A stretch of DNA of 64,000 nucleotides from Mesostigma viride (Eukaryota; Streptophyta; Mesostigmatophyceae; Mesostigmatales; Mesostigmataceae). The stretch covers positions 18,501 to 82,500 of the forward strand of contig RPFO01000053.1 of the NCBI GenBank assembly GCA_009746045.1, given 5' to 3'. Under the pieces are notes generated by a model. It worked only from the letters and a program-made list of their open reading frames with translations, did no database searches and was not told the DNA's origin. Each line of letters starts with the position of its first letter. The first letter of the stretch is position 1. This document shows, one piece after another, positions 1-24,120 of the stretch. The translations under genes and the position numbers were made by a program.

Positions 1-518
1 AGGGAGCAGCCAGAGAGGCATGCATGCAGCGACGGTGGCAGCAACAGAAGCGCCATAGGCAACGCCGTCAGTCATCTATCAGATGGCATCACAGGTGGCT
101 TGACCAATCATGTCCATAAAGAGCATGCGGCCAGGTGTCGGCCCCCCCTGACTGCACTGGTGGTGCCAACAGGGACCCTTGCTCACAATACAGTTGATAG
201 ATGCCACCCGGTTCCGCCCCATGCTGCAGGGGCGTTTCGACCGACACGAGCAGGCTTGCATGGCACCCAGCACCCGCACCTGTTTGGGATGGCCAACACG
301 CAGCCTCTTCCCCACCTGATACGAGAACAAACACCCTCACACCGAGCCGGCATGAGAGCCAGCACTCTACCCGATGTTGTGTGGCACACCCCTGCAAGCG
401 TCCCCATGCCGCACACAGCACCCTGCCATGTATCGCACCCCATGCACTACACTGCGCACAGTATCTAACCCATATGTTTCATGTGTTTACACGTAAATAA
501 TCAGAATCGACAGGCCGC
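1..518. other. Gene-free left margin
   Basis: I see no coding exon, RNA gene or repeat that I can support here. It is the 3' flank of the minus-strand gene ending at 519. Confidence 0.5.
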
Positions 519-2497
519 TCACTTGGATATCTTCGCCACGATGGTCTCCATCTGCTTCATCGTCGGCCGCGGGGGGGGGCGCCGCTTCTCCTTGGCGGGG
601 GCAGCGGCCACCACTGACGGTTCCTCCTCCTCCCCCTCGCCAACGTCGCCATCCCCGGCGCCACCCCCACCGTCGTCATCGTCAGGCTGCGCTTCTACTG
701 TGCCACCTGGCAGCATGCCACTGGACAGGGCTGGTGGTCCGCACGCACCCACCGCCATCAGCGTTGCAGCGCCGCGTCCCCACCCAAGAATGGCAAGCAT
801 TCAACGTGTTAGGGAGGCAGCGAGGGAATGACGTATTAGCAGGCAGGTGAGCGAGGGACGCACTACGGATGAGCAATCGACAAATGAAGGTGTGCACTCT
901 AGCAGCTGCCACGCCTGGCTGCCATCAGAAAGTGCCCAACCCCAGTGGCTGCCACGTGGCTTGCAGATGGCGATGGATGGGAAGCACACGGCGTGCGCTT
1001 TGCGGGCGGACCACATCCACACCCCCACGGAGGGAGAGGGCAGCCATCGTGCCAGCGGAGACAGACACACGCGACCCTCCCTCCCACGTAGAGATGCTGG
1101 AAAACCACACGGCGACTGCGACCTGTGCAGGGAGAGGAGCGGTGCGGGCAAACTGCAGGGCCGCGGCGGCTGGGCACCAGTGCGGCGACGCCCATGAATC
1201 AAACATCACTATAGTATAGTGACCAGGCCTGACATCACTATGGTATAGTGAACATGGTGTCAATGAATCAACCAGCACAGGCCTGACATCGCGCGGATCG
1301 GCCCCATGGATCCCGCCAAGCCACAATAACTATCTGTAGCCACTATAACTTACTAACGCCAGGCTCTAGCGGTACCCACCCTGCTCCTGTTACTGTACAT
1401 TTGCCGCTATGCGTTTGCAAGCAGCAACGACACCTACCCTGCTCCTGCTCCTCCTCGCCCTCTTCGCCATCGTCGCCATTCCCGCTGGGTGAGGCGAGGT
1501 CCGATGCGCCACCGCCACCGTCACGCACCGAGGGGGAGGCCGCAGTGCCTGCGTTCAACCGCCGCTTCTTGGCCGCGCTGGCGTCCTCTGGGGGCTGAGC
1601 CGACTCGTCTGCGGACGCTAGTGATACCTGTGCGGTGTGGGGGGGGAAGATGCAAGTGCAAGTGCCAGCCAGGGTACCAGCCCGGTGAGAGTACCCGGTA
1701 CGCATCCCAAGCAAGGGTGGGTGGTCAGTGCTTCGCAAGAAGGCGTACGGCCCCTATGTCATGCTTGCCGGTGTCTAGACCAAGAGTCACCTGGTGGCTA
1801 ACAGAAAATCAGGCAGAAAGCCAAGAAGGGGCAACAAGGGGGCAGGTGACAGCTGCCAGCACAATCCATCCAACGCCACCAGGGCGCATCCAAAGATAGC
1901 CGTGTGGCAAGAGCAACCGATAGCATTTGCCTTCCAGAGTCCAGGGAATAAAATGTCGTGCCTAAGAAAGGAGAGGGCCCAACGCAATAAGCTATGGACG
2001 GTTTGCCCCCTCCACGCTACTTGAACCAAAAGGGCGTATCGAATAACGCCATAACAAAATCTCGGCCCGGTCCCAGTGCCTGCCCGACAATCCTAGGATT
2101 TCGCTATAGATGATCCATCACGATCCACCACAACAATGGCAACAACCAAGAAACCTCACTGCTTAGAAAGCTGTGTACCATCCACGCCCTGACTACATCA
2201 CAAAGGCGGCACATATGCCTTATCAACCTGTCGTTTGGGTTGTCGGATTTTGAGTCGCGGAAGGGGTGGAGCCCCGGGTGTGCTGCCAGGGGACTTGCGT
2301 GGCTTCCCTGGGGTACCACGTCCTGGCACTGGTGCACTGTTAGTCCTCTTTGGAGAGGGTGCAAAGCCCGGCCGCTGTGCGCTGGCAGTGCCGCTATTGG
2401 TGGCTGCGCCCTTATCGGCTTTCTTGCTCGGCCGTGACGGCGGGGTAGGCGGCGTGCTCGCGGCGTCCTTTCTAGAAAGTTTTAACACTAGCTTCAT
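519..2497 (-). CDS. Three-exon low-complexity, probably nuclear protein
   Basis: Exons on the minus strand are 2228-2497, 1438-1627 and 519-697. The junctions keep frame (phase 0, then phase 1): CGACAG|GTTGAT to CACAG|GTATCA, and AGCAGG|GTAGGT to GGCACAG|TAGAAG. Together they give 212 residues from ATG 2497. The N-terminus (MKLVLKLSRK) leads into a Pro/Ser/Lys-rich basic stretch ending LKIRQPKRQ. Exon 2 carries an NLS-like AAKKRRL followed by an acidic GDDGEEGEEEQEQ run. Exon 3 has a second acidic run, a basic EKRRPPPRP and the C-terminus METIVAKISK. Such alternation of basic and acidic disorder is common in chromatin or nucleolar proteins, but I recognise no domain and infer only a nuclear location. 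Intron 1 (600 bp) could hide a further small exon. The splice model is read from sequence and not supported by transcript data. Confidence 0.6.
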
Positions 2498-3126
2498 CCC
2501 GACGATGAGTCATGCTATATCTTCGCTTGCGCTCCGGAACAATATTGTGTTGGAGTATTGCAACATTCTGTGCGCGTTCGGAGCCATCGGGGCGTTAACT
2601 CGAGGTGTCCCCGGAGAAGACGAGGTAACTTTCGTCCTGTTGATCTATGCGGCAGTACGTAGCACCGCGCGCCAGTATTAAGGCGGTGGATGCATCCCGA
2701 GCATGCACGGCGCGACGCGGTACCCTAAATAGATTCGTCAGGTGCTCCGCCGTTCCATAAGTTGATGACCGGCAACGAACCCATACATAAGTAGGACACA
2801 CTAGAACTGTTTCGATTGGTGGCAGCTCAGTTTGTTACACATGTAACCCATACCCGTCGTAGCTGACTGAACAGGGCAGGATAGCTTGATCAATCAGATC
2901 AGAGCAGAACGCGTTCAGCACGGCTCCGCTGGCTGGGCTTTCGCCCACTCAAACGGCCGTAGCCTTCAAGGATTGTCAAAGGTGTCGTTCCCGGCTTCCC
3001 GCCTGCCCCTGGCCTTTCGCCATGCACGCGCGTGGCTCGCGAATTGCGCGTCACTTGCCTGAACTTCCTGAGGCTTCCTGTCACATCAACCTGGGAGTTG
3101 CTAGCAGAAACGAATTCCTGATAGAG
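2498..3126. other. Intergenic, upstream of the minus-strand gene
   Basis: Presumed promoter region of the gene starting at 2497. No exon or repeat recognised. Confidence 0.4.
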
Positions 3127-3128
3127 TA

Positions 3129-4051
3129 CAGTCATTCCCGCGTTAAGTTGCGTTTCTTAAGGTTGCGTTCCCGCGTTAAGTTGCGGCGCCGAAGTTTGGG
3201 GGGCGACCGCAACTTAAGCATGGAGGCCATCGCAACTTAACGCGGTAATGACTCAATTTGTAGGTGTCAGGCCATTTTTGGCCGCGCAGGAGGCCATTTT
3301 TTGCCAAGTCCGGACCCGCTACGGGATTTCAGGCGGCAAAATACGCAAGCCCCACTGGCGCGCAAATTTCCCCGCCTGCTGGCTTAGGTGACTGAAAAGC
3401 GCGAATGCAACCTTACAAATTCAGTTTTGCAGTCTGCGGGCTGCCGGCGGTACATCATAAGAATCCACGACCATGTAGGGTCGATTACGGTAATTGACTC
3501 TCATTGCCGGAAATTACCACCATCATGCCGAATGCACCACAGAAGGGCAAAGACAAGGTCGTTGAGGCCACAGGCAGTCTCGCTGCCTGCACTATGACTG
3601 TGGCCTCCATGCTGTTATTATCATTGTTTACATGCAGGCCATTGACAGTAAATGAAGCTTCCCTCACGACTGTTCCCATGTTTTGTCACAGTCAAACGTG
3701 AAGCCGGCTAGCAATTAAGTAACCTGCCAAAAACTGAGAGAGCCGAAGTCAGAGGGTTAAAACACACATTTGTAGTATAAAACGCAGGCACCGCGCGTGG
3801 CTGCCCACGGCGTGTTTTGCAGCCCGCCTTTGTCCAAAATATCTGGCCTGGAAAATGGACTTTGGCCGGCTTTGACGCTGCAGCTGGATCGGGCTTCGGG
3901 GCTTGACGAGAGCTGTCGAATGCCGTGTAGAAGTCCGTCAGAGGAGGAGGTGGTGGGCTGCTAGCCTAATTCTACCGCTAAGTTGCGTTCCCGCGTTAAG
4001 TTGCGGCGCCAAGTTTTAGGGGGCGATCGCAACTTAACGCGGGAATGACTG
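3129..4051. mobile_element. Tc1/mariner-type non-autonomous DNA element, 923 bp
   Basis: The ends are inverted copies of CAGTCATTCCCGCGTTAAGT, continuing to about 23 bp, and the element is flanked by TA on both sides (3127-3128 and 4052-4053). CAGT-type ends with a TA duplication are typical of the Tc1/mariner superfamily. The terminal module (GCGTTCCCGCGTTAAGTTGC, then GGCGCC and AAGTTT) is repeated at both inner ends (about 3165-3240 and 3985-4050), so each end is itself a foldback. There is no transposase reading frame, so it is non-autonomous. Confidence 0.8.
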
Positions 4052-4093
4052 TATGTATGTTCAGTTCGTTATCCCACGGCGGTCATCCTGATA

Positions 4094-4555
4094 CCGTAGT
4101 GGTCAAAATCACTTTGCGACAAACCTCTTTGCGAATCGACCTCGCAAACTACTTTTCATGGGCTTCATTTTGGGTCGCAAAGTTCAAAACTAACCGCGTC
4201 GCGCCTGCGCCGTGCCGCACGCAGACAGGTAGAACGAACGCGTGGCGCCAAAACTTTCGCGCCTTTTGTCACTTGTCATGCGAAAGCCAAAGGTTTAGGC
4301 TTGTGCAGCCATGCACGTTGTCTTGGCACGATGGCAGAAGAGCGGGGAGGCCGGCAGGCCAGCAGGCAGTCAACTGAAGCCTGCTGGCCTATAAATTTAC
4401 AACATCGAGTACCTGCCAGTTGCCACTGACCATAAACAAGTCGATGGGCTCGCAAACCTAAAACTTTGCCTTCATTTTGGGTCGCAAACTATAAATTTCA
4501 CCCTGTTTTGGGGTCGCAAAGTAGGTTTGTCGCAAAGTGATTTTGACCACTACGG
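4094..4555. mobile_element. MITE with TA target duplication, 462 bp
   Basis: Inverted termini CCGTAGTGGTCAAAATCACT (continuing through TTGCGACAAACCT) at 4094 and its complement ending at 4555, flanked by TA at 4092-4093 and 4556-4557. TTGGGTCGCAAA-like motifs recur inside. No coding capacity. It lies 42 bp from the preceding TA-flanked element but has different termini. Confidence 0.8.
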
Positions 4556-4557
4556 TA

Positions 4558-6353
4558 TGTCCTCTCTTGACAGTACAGTAGACAGAGAACCCAGGGTCTA
4601 TTTACAGTTGTGGAAACCTACATACCCGTGACAGCCGGCAGATTAGACTGCTTGCCTGCGCAGGTCACCTCGTTTTACGCGCAGTGAGCCAGTGCTTTGC
4701 ATCCCAGCAGCTTCTTAACCCGACTACCGACGTACAAATGCCCATGGTGATGGCGGATATGTAGCAGCAACCAGCCTTTAATTGTGCGTTTTAGGGGTCA
4801 ATTTATTGCATTTCACCGTGATTCCTTATTTAGAGAGAGTGTGTGCGACCAACCGGGCGGAGCAGTTGCGCACAATATGTGTTATGGGGACTTTGTCCAG
4901 GAATGCAATTAATTATTTGCGTGCTAATTCCAAGACATAAACATTTTAGTTATGAAGTCAAGTTCTCGTGAAATGCCCCGTAGGTGATAGAAGATGATGC
5001 ATATCGGTCTTATTCGCGACCCCAATAAAAGCTCGAATGGCGATTCCAAGGTCCGCCTGCTGAAAATCGCCGTGTTTGACAGGCGTCGGGGGCATGAGGA
5101 GGTACGCCGCGCAGATTGCGATGCACATCTGATGTAAAGAATGTCGTGATGTAAGAGTTGTTGCCGAAAGCTTGTTACCGTCATTCGCCTTCAGTTATGT
5201 CGTGTTTTGCGCCTTGAATTAAGAGCTGCCAGCTGTGTAGGGAAGGCCGATAGGAAATTTACGTGCGACCGGATTCTTTTTTGCTGTAATTGAGCCGCTC
5301 CCCACCGTATTCGCTAACTCGTTCCACAGTCACTATTAGGGTGATCATGAGCTTCTCTTGAAGCAACAACTGATTTTCCTCCTTAACTCTTAACCAAGGC
5401 ATTATTCTTGCTGTCCCGAACCGCTTCCAAGGTAGTAGCATTACCTTCCGCACAGCGCGCACGGGCCGAGTAGCATGCGGCATGCCTTGTGGCCACCTTG
5501 TAGCTCGTTTTATTCAGCGTGTGCTCCACCACCGTTTATGTAGCATCCATAGCCAGTGGTTTTAGCCTGCATGAGGGCCTGTCCTGCATCGGTGTAAGAG
5601 GCTGTGGCGGGCAAACACCTGCCACACCAAAAATTAATGCTGTACTGTTAGGAATCAGCATCCAACTCAACTAACTCGCTGCCAGGGCATCCTCACCTGG
5701 TTGATGTATGTCTGGCTGTGCTGTGAAAGCAGCATGCAGCATAGCTATTGCCCTGGAAAGGGAGGGTACCTGTCGGATTTGGCACGTGGACTTGGGCACA
5801 TGGGGGGGCATGTCGAGTCTGGGAGAATGTTCGGTCACCCTGTTTTCTAGTGTCTGGACTTCTGTACGCCATCCTGGTGGCTGCCGAATCCAAATATGTT
5901 ACAGTAGCATTATGACAATATTACAGTATCCTTAGGACGATATTACAGTATCATTGGGACGATGGTACAGTATCATGAGGACGATGGTACAGTATCAATG
6001 AGACGATATTACAGTATCATCGGGAATCAACGTCCGCATCGCATCCGTGGGGATGTACACAGGCCATCTGCACCGCAGCCTCCTGCTCGCTTGCCGGAGG
6101 TAAAGGCAAGCTAGCCAGCCAGGTCTGCTGCTGCTGCACTGCTTGACATCTGTGCATGGCAACCTGAACCTGACTCCTGACACCTGACACTCAACCCCCT
6201 ACAATTCTACCCCACGCCCCAGGGCTCCACAAGGCAGGCATCCTGTGCCTTCTCACATCCTGCGGTTGCACCGGCTTCTTGCATCCCTGTGTTGGGCACA
6301 CTACCCCCTACCCCCTACCTCCTCCCCCCTACACCCTAACCCCCCAACCCCAG
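4558..6353. other. 5' region of the CCZ1 gene; first exon not found
   Basis: The first recognised CCZ1 exon starts at 6354 and lacks the roughly 25-30 N-terminal residues that include the first Longin beta strand. That exon should end in phase 0 and may lie here, but I found no convincing candidate. The only clear structure is a 22-bp repeat at 5899-6023. Confidence 0.4.
5899..6023. repeat. 22-bp tandem repeat, about 6 copies
   Basis: Degenerate copies of GACGATATTACAGTATCATT(GG) in direct tandem, upstream of the first recognised CCZ1 exon. Confidence 0.8.
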
Positions 6354-18321
<11,968 letters not shown>

Positions 18322-18804
18322 GCGACGTGTGACGTCATCTTGGCGGCCCTTGCCACCCTCATGTTCCTGCACATGAAACCTTGCTTAACGTGAGTGCAGA
18401 ATAGCTGGATCATAGGCGAGTTCGACAAAAGAACAACCGGTGAGCGAACTTGGATGCTGTCCCAGTCACAGCTGCCCCCCCCCCCCCCCCTTCGTATGTG
18501 CAAGTGTGCTAGACAGGAGTGCAGAATCGGCGTAGGAAGTAAAGGGGTTTCCCCTCTAGTCTGACTTTGTTTGGCGAAAAAATACAGTGCATAATCGCCC
18601 GAGCGTGTTACTGCATCGTAGGTAATAGGAGGATGGCTTTGGTTGGAGACGGCAGCATGATGTGCAACGTGTGCGCCTTTTGCTAACCAGATGGAGGCGG
18701 GTAGCAGTGCCACACGGGGCCACTGCGATCTGCGTTGTGCACGTTCTTCGTTCTGCTTCCCATGGCGCGATGGGCTCTGGCTTCTGCTCTCTAAACTGTT
18801 TTAG

Positions 18805-18856
18805 GATGACTGTCTTTCTTGTACCTCTTCAAGGGTGCACATCGTGGCTTGTGTGA
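18805..18856 (+). other. Possible alternative terminal exon of CCZ1
   Basis: If GAGTTCAACAACCG|GTGAGC at 18317/18318 is used as a donor, a matching acceptor CTGTTTTAG|G lies at 18804. It completes the split codon and reads RMTVFLVPL... to a stop at 18856. Animal CCZ1 ends in a hydrophobic FNNIFFLD-like tail, which this exon would resemble better than the immediate stop. Undecided without transcripts. Confidence 0.35.
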
Positions 18857-18885
18857 GCGGGCTGGAATGGTACCCAGCGGGTGCA

Positions 18886-18951
18886 GGCGACAAGCTGTGA
18901 AGGACAGGCGACAAGCTGTGAAGGACAGGCGACAAGCTGTGAAGGACATGC
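18886..18951. repeat. 21-bp tandem repeat x3
   Basis: Three copies of AGGCGACAAGCTGTGAAGGAC just downstream of CCZ1. Confidence 0.9.
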
Positions 18952-19949
18952 GTGTTAGTGAACATGACTTCATCTCAGCATCACACAAGCGTTGACACCG
19001 CAGGGTCTGCAAAAGTCAGTGCTCAAAACCTTGGTTATGTCCTGCTCTATATTGCTCCCTGGGCATGGGTCATTTTACAGATGGACTTGTCTAGTACATG
19101 GTCCGTCTGTGCCAAGAAGGAACTCACCGTCCCTGTCAGATGGACGCAGTGTCATGCGATCCTCCCAGTATGCGATGTTAGAACCTACATATGATCTATG
19201 CTTTTGTTAGAGGTCACTGGCAATGGCATGGCTGGATGTTTGCGGCACTCCTCCCTGCTCGCTCCCTGTGTGAAATTCATGCGCCTGTTGGCGTGCAGAT
19301 GCGTGCGAGGCTTCACACATGCAGGTGTGGCCCCTTAGCACACTTAGCCTCTTGAGTCAATCGCCTGCATGGTACAACTTTTTCTCTGTAGCCCATTCAT
19401 GCCTGTGTGCCTTGGTGAAACATATTTCTCATCAGATGCAATCTGGTGTGTCCATTACCCTCACCGCTGCAGGTATTTCGACGGGATTTTTTCTACCACC
19501 TATGCCCTGCCTGGTTAGGGCAACATGGGGTACCCCAACCCAAGCTGAGGCAGCACAAGCCATCACAACTGAGCCAGCACTTGAGAGCCAACGGCAGTGC
19601 CATCAAAGACGCTGACTGTTCAGCTACTGCATGTGTGGGGCTATGATAGATGTGGATTGTACTCATGTGTGGATGGACAATCTGGATAGATGGAGCAATT
19701 TGCACGGAGACAATGCGCAGTCAGCACAGAATAACTCCACTGCCTCTGTGGAGCCAGGAGCACATGGACTTGGTATATGTCCTGCAACAGGAATACATTT
19801 ATTCCTTAAAAGCACGTGACTGCGTCATGTCGGGGCCAATAAAGGAAGCCTCAACCCCTGCATCAATGTTGCACCGAGGAGGGAGGGCGCCCGGCCTAGG
19901 CTTCTCTAATTGCCTCCCATGGGCGGCCACAGAAGATCTTTTCTTCATG
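18952..19949. other. Gene-free stretch between CCZ1 and the LINE cluster
   Basis: No exon, RNA gene or element end recognised. Confidence 0.4.
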
Positions 19950-20400
19950 ATGGTGCAGGCATCACCGAACCTGTGCAATTTTGGAGTGGATTATGTTATG
20001 CGCCAGGCACGTGCCTACTTTGCTCTGCTGGCTGGTGATCACCTGGCCTAGTGATCACGGACGAGCTTGAGGAAGGGGGGCCGACCAACTTGTAGAATTT
20101 AAGCTAGCTGACCTCATTTATGCCGACGCCATGTGAGCGCTCATTGAGAAGCCGGAGTCTGCCCAACTTTGGCTGAATTGCCTGGCGCTCGAGGCTCGTG
20201 CTGTTGGTCTAGAAATCAGCCCCAAAACGTAGGCCCTGGCCCTCGGTCTGGCCGGGCACCCGCCTCTTAGACGACACCGAGGTCGATCAATTACCCTACT
20301 TCAGGCCGCTTCAAGTTGCTAGGCAGTTGGCCTCCGGCCCGACCATGCGAGGACGACATGACGACCCGGATGTAGGCTTGGCGTGGGCGCAACTCCATGA
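19950..20400 (+). pseudogene. Decayed LINE reverse transcriptase fragment
   Basis: Broken frames resemble the RT thumb region of the LINE at 49.5-52.7 kb. SPNLCNFGVDYVMRQARAYF corresponds to its SPYLFIIVVEYVMIQARKRF. LADLIYADAM corresponds to its LADIIYADDT, with the second catalytic Asp lost and a stop following. LNCLALEARAVGLEIS is almost identical. Several stops and frameshifts make it a relic. The next LINE copy starts directly after it. Confidence 0.7.
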
Positions 20401-20404
20401 CCAA

Positions 20405-22075
20405 CGCCGCTGGTGGAGCATGCAACCCCGCCCTACCTCGGATCATCGAGCGCGACCTGTTCATTCAAGGTCGCATCTCTGGTAACCCTGGTAACTATCG
20501 GGGGTGTCTGCGCCTCCAGAGCGCCGCACTGAAGGTCTTCATGCGCACGATGCCGCACCGGCTTCGCGCTGCGCTGGACCCACACCTGGGTGAGTCTCAG
20601 ATGGGTTTCCGTCGTGGTCGTAACACTGTCATGGCTGTTTTTGTCGCGCGCCGGTTGATGGAGGAGGTGCGTCGCCTTTGCCCTGATGGTTTGCCGCTGG
20701 TTAGCTTCATTTTTGTCGACTATAGCAAGGCCTTTGACACGGTCCTCTGGGAGGCTCTTTGGGCCATCCTAGCTCTGGACCGAGTGCCACCAGCGTTTAT
20801 TGCTGCCATTCGTCGACTGTATGAGGGCTCACAGGCAGTAGTGCGGACGTACTGCGTAAAGCACCACCCCACCATTCCCCCTTCACCACGGGGTGTGGCA
20901 AGGTTGTGTCCTGTCCCCATATCTGTTCATTATTGTTGTGGATCACGTCGTGCGCCGGGCACGTGCGCGCTTTACTGCTTCGAGCCCGGCTTGGACATCC
21001 TTAACGAGCGCCAGCATGGCGGGGTTGGCACTGGCTACCGCCTGGCCGACCTGATTTATGCGGACGACACCACCCTCATTGCGCCCCCCGAGAACATTCG
21101 AAGACCTGGCTGGACTGTCTGGGCTTGGAGGCCAGGGTGGTGGGGTTGGAGATTAGTGTCAAAACTGAGGCGATGGTGATTGGGGCCTCCAGTCGCCCAC
21201 CGCTGCCGCGACTGCTCGACGGGACGGAGGTACCGTTCCGTGACCGCTTCAAACTGCTGGGGAGAATGCTCCCTGACACCGCCGACGATGTGGACATCCG
21301 CATCGGCCTGGCCTGGGCCAGGCTCCGTTCGCTCAACACCTACTGGCGCTCGAAGGGCCTGGGCGTCGTGGGCGATCACCGCAAGCGCATGCTCTTCAAG
21401 GTCCTCGTCCTCACGGTGCTTACGTATGGCGCCGAGGCGTGGACACTCACGGACACACTGGCGGCTAAGCTAGACGGCACGGTTTACAGGATGCTCCGAC
21501 AGGTCCTGAATGTAGGGTTTTCCAAGCATAGGTCATTACAGTCTTTGTATCAGGGTATGCCTCGTATTTCGGACGAGATTAGGCAGCGTAGGATAGCATT
21601 TGTAGGACATCTTGCTCGCACCAGCCAGGTTGACACCGCCCTTGGTCTGGCCGGCCCCCAGCGGCTTGGCCAACCAGGGCGGCACATCTTGACCTGGCCT
21701 GGCCCCAAGGACATTCCCACGAAGCTAGGTAAACCTGCCATGAACTACATCCAGATGTTGCTGGCCGACCTAGTGGTCCCAGCTCAGTTTGAACACCGCA
21801 TCCACTCCCTCTCCCTTCTTTGGACTGCCATGCAGAACAAGAAGAGGTGGCAGAAGATTGTCCAGGCTCACACGCCAGCCCCTGTGGGCAAGCCACCCCC
21901 CCCCCAAGAGGAAGGGGGTTTTGCTGAGTAGTGTAGTTAGGATTTTTCTAGCCTAGATAGCTTAGAGTTAGGTTAGTTCGCTTACGCGGCTTCTTCCACC
22001 TCCACCCATCCAGCATGGAATATGTGCTACATGATCTCCCAACGGAGGCATGTTATAATTTAACTTAATTTTTTA
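20405..22075 (+). mobile_element. LINE copy A (RTE-like), 5'-truncated and frameshifted
   Basis: A non-LTR retrotransposon fragment beginning within the RT domain. Visible in order are GNYRGCLRLQSAALKVFMR, MGFRRGRNTVMAV, motif A (FVDYSKAFDT), the SPYLFIIVV strand after a frameshift near 20885, motif C (YADD at 21057-21068), then after another shift near 21110 the C-terminal region LTYGAEAWTLT ... RRIAFVGHLARTSQVDTAL, and a Pro/Gly-rich end at 21931. This C-terminal pattern (YGAEtW, rRl.fvGHlaR) is typical of RTE-like elements. At least three single-base shifts inactivate it. Unlike copy B it keeps motif A. The 3' UTR ends in a small hairpin and an A/T-rich tail, followed at once by another LINE fragment. 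Confidence 0.85.
22036..22047 (+). promoter_or_regulatory. LINE 3'-end hairpin (CTCC-CAAC-GGAG)
   Basis: CTCCCAACGGAG forms a 4-bp stem with a CAAC loop about 30 bp from the element's end. The same 12 bases occur at 55651 and, on the minus strand, at 29955-29966. Copy B has an extended CTCCC-CAAC-GGGAG form. By analogy with known LINE tails it may be the reverse transcriptase recognition site; that is inference. Confidence 0.6.
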
Positions 22076-22350
22076 ATGCATCGCGCGCCCTTAGCACATT
22101 CAGACCTAGCTGGACTGTCTGCCGCTTGGAGGCGCGCGGTTGGTGGGGTTGCAGATTAGTGTCAAAACCGAGGCGATGGTGGTTGGGGCTACCAGTTGCC
22201 CCGCCCCGGCCGCTGCTGCTAGACGGGACGGAGGTCCCGTTCTGTGAGCGCTTCAAGCTGCTGGCGGGAGCATGCTCCCTCACTGACACCACCGACAATG
22301 TGGAAACCTGCATCGGCCGGCCTGGCCTGGGCCAGGCTCCGTTCTCTCAA
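22076..22350 (+). pseudogene. LINE RT C-terminal fragment behind the tail of copy A
   Basis: Matches the part of copy A around LGLEISVKTEAMVIGAS and LLDGTEVPF, with stops and frameshifts. It begins within a few bases of copy A's T-rich tail, so it is an older or independent 5'-truncated copy in the same orientation. Confidence 0.7.
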
Positions 22351-22435
22351 CACCTACTGCCACATGATCTAAAACCACCTATCGCTGTGCTATCTGACGC
22401 TGTCCACTGGTCGTCCAAATCAGCAGGTCGTAGTA

Positions 22436-24120
22436 GAAGCTCACTGCCGGTGGAGGAGGCCAGGAGGTGGGGCGGGGTCGGGAGGCGGCGGTGGGTGGTG
22501 GTGGCTGGATTGGGGCGTCAATGGGGTGGCGGAGGGGAGTAGGAGGGGGGTGGGCGGGGAGGCGGGGTTGGGGTGGTGGTGGGCAGTGGCGGCGATTGGT
22601 ATGGGTGGTGGCGGCGGCAGTGGTGGTGGTGCTGGTGGTAAGGAGGGAGGGGGGGTGCTGGCATCAGCGGCGGTGGCAGAGAGGGAACGGGGGTGGTGGT
22701 GGGGCGGGGTAATGGCGGGGAGTGGGGGTGGCGGTGGTGGTGGCGCGGTGGGGCGGAGGGAGGGCGGGGAGGGTGGCGGTGAGGTGTGGAATGCGGGGGA
22801 AGGGGGAGGCGGAGGTGGTGGGTGGGGGCGTTGGTATGGGTGGTGGTGGTGAGGGAGGAGGGGTTGGGGTGGCGGCAGCATCGTCGTCGGCGAGGAAGGG
22901 GAAGGGGGAGGGATATGGTGCATGGAGGTGGGGTTGGCTATGGTGGGGAGGAAGGCGGTGGGGTGGGGACGGAGAGGGAGGGGGGGAGGCGGTAGTGGTG
23001 GGGGTGGGGGTGAGGAAGGAGGGGGCCGGGGGGAGGAGGGGGGCTGGGGATGTCGGCATCGTAGTCGTCGGCATCGGGTGGGGGGAGGGGGGGGGAACAG
23101 GGGAGGGGAGAGGGGATACGGGACCGGGTGGTGGGGCGGTGGCAAGGGTGGTGGGGTGGAGAGGGGAGGGAGGAGGGGAGGGCCGATGTGGTGGGCGGTG
23201 GCGGTGGTATGGGTGGTGGCGATAGTGGTGGCGGTGGTGGTGAGAAAGGATGGGGGGCTGGGGGAGGAGGGCGAAGGTGGTGGGCGTTGGCGGTGGTATC
23301 GGTGGCCACGGTGGAGGTGGTGGCGGTGGGGAGGGAGGAGGGGGGGGGGGCTGGGGGGGTCGGAATCGTCGTCGGCGGCAGAGGGGGAAAATGGGAAGGA
23401 CATGGTGGTGGGCGTGGATAGTGGCGGGGAGTGGTGGTGGCGGTGGGGAAGGTGCGGAGTAGGGGGGCGGAGAGATGGGTGTTGGCGGTGGGGAGGAAGG
23501 AGGGGGGGCCTGGGGTTGTCGGCATCGTCGTCGGCAGCTGCTTGGTGGGTCCTAGCGATCCATCACACGCCAAGTAGTCGCGATGGGATGGCTTGGCGTG
23601 GAGTCATGTGACGAGAGACGGCAGTAATACTTGCTTGATGAGACAACTTAGCCGCCGACGCCGCCTGGAAGCCTCGGAGGCTGGACGACAGCAGGGTCCG
23701 CGAGCACGCATAATGACACCGGTTGGAGGCGTTGGAGGGCCATGCCTAGCTTCCTGCATGTTGGGGGGGGGGGGGGCGCGGGTATGGTTGGGGGCGTGTT
23801 GTCGTGGTGGGGTCACATGTGCGTAGTTGGGAGGACGTTGAGGTGGCACATGACGTGTTGTGTGGAGCCCGTGGGGTGCTCCTGTGTCGGGTGAGGGACT
23901 GGGTGGGGTAGGATGTGGGGGGGTCTTGGTGGTGTGGTCCGAGGGTGGACCTGTGCGGACGTGAAAAGCAGGGGGCATGTGTGTTTGGGGGTGGGTGGGG
24001 TGGGGGGGTGGGGGTGGGGGGGTAAGGGGGGGTGGGGGTGGGGGGGGGCGAGGTGCCCCCCACCCTTTGGGGTTGCGTGGGGGACAGTGTGATGGGGTTG
24101 GTCGGGCAGTCGTGGTACAC
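22436..24120. repeat. Strand-asymmetric G-rich tract, about 1.7 kb
   Basis: Dominated by GGTGG, GGCGG and GGGGG runs on the plus strand, with many possible G-quadruplexes. A degenerate marker (GTCGGCATCGTCGTCGGCAG-like) recurs near 22660, 22875, 23050, 23365 and 23520, suggesting a diverged higher-order repeat. Long Gly- or Pro-rich open frames on either strand follow from composition and are not called as genes. Confidence 0.85.

Noticed and set aside
6050-6097. Candidate first CCZ1 exon (MYTGHLHRSLLLACR, donor GGTAAAG)
   Set aside because: The donor is phase 2 while exon 6354 starts in phase 0, and no Longin-type strand is present.
22436-23611. Long Pro- or Gly-rich frames on both strands
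   Set aside because: They follow from the extreme G/C skew of the tract, and overlapping frames look the same.
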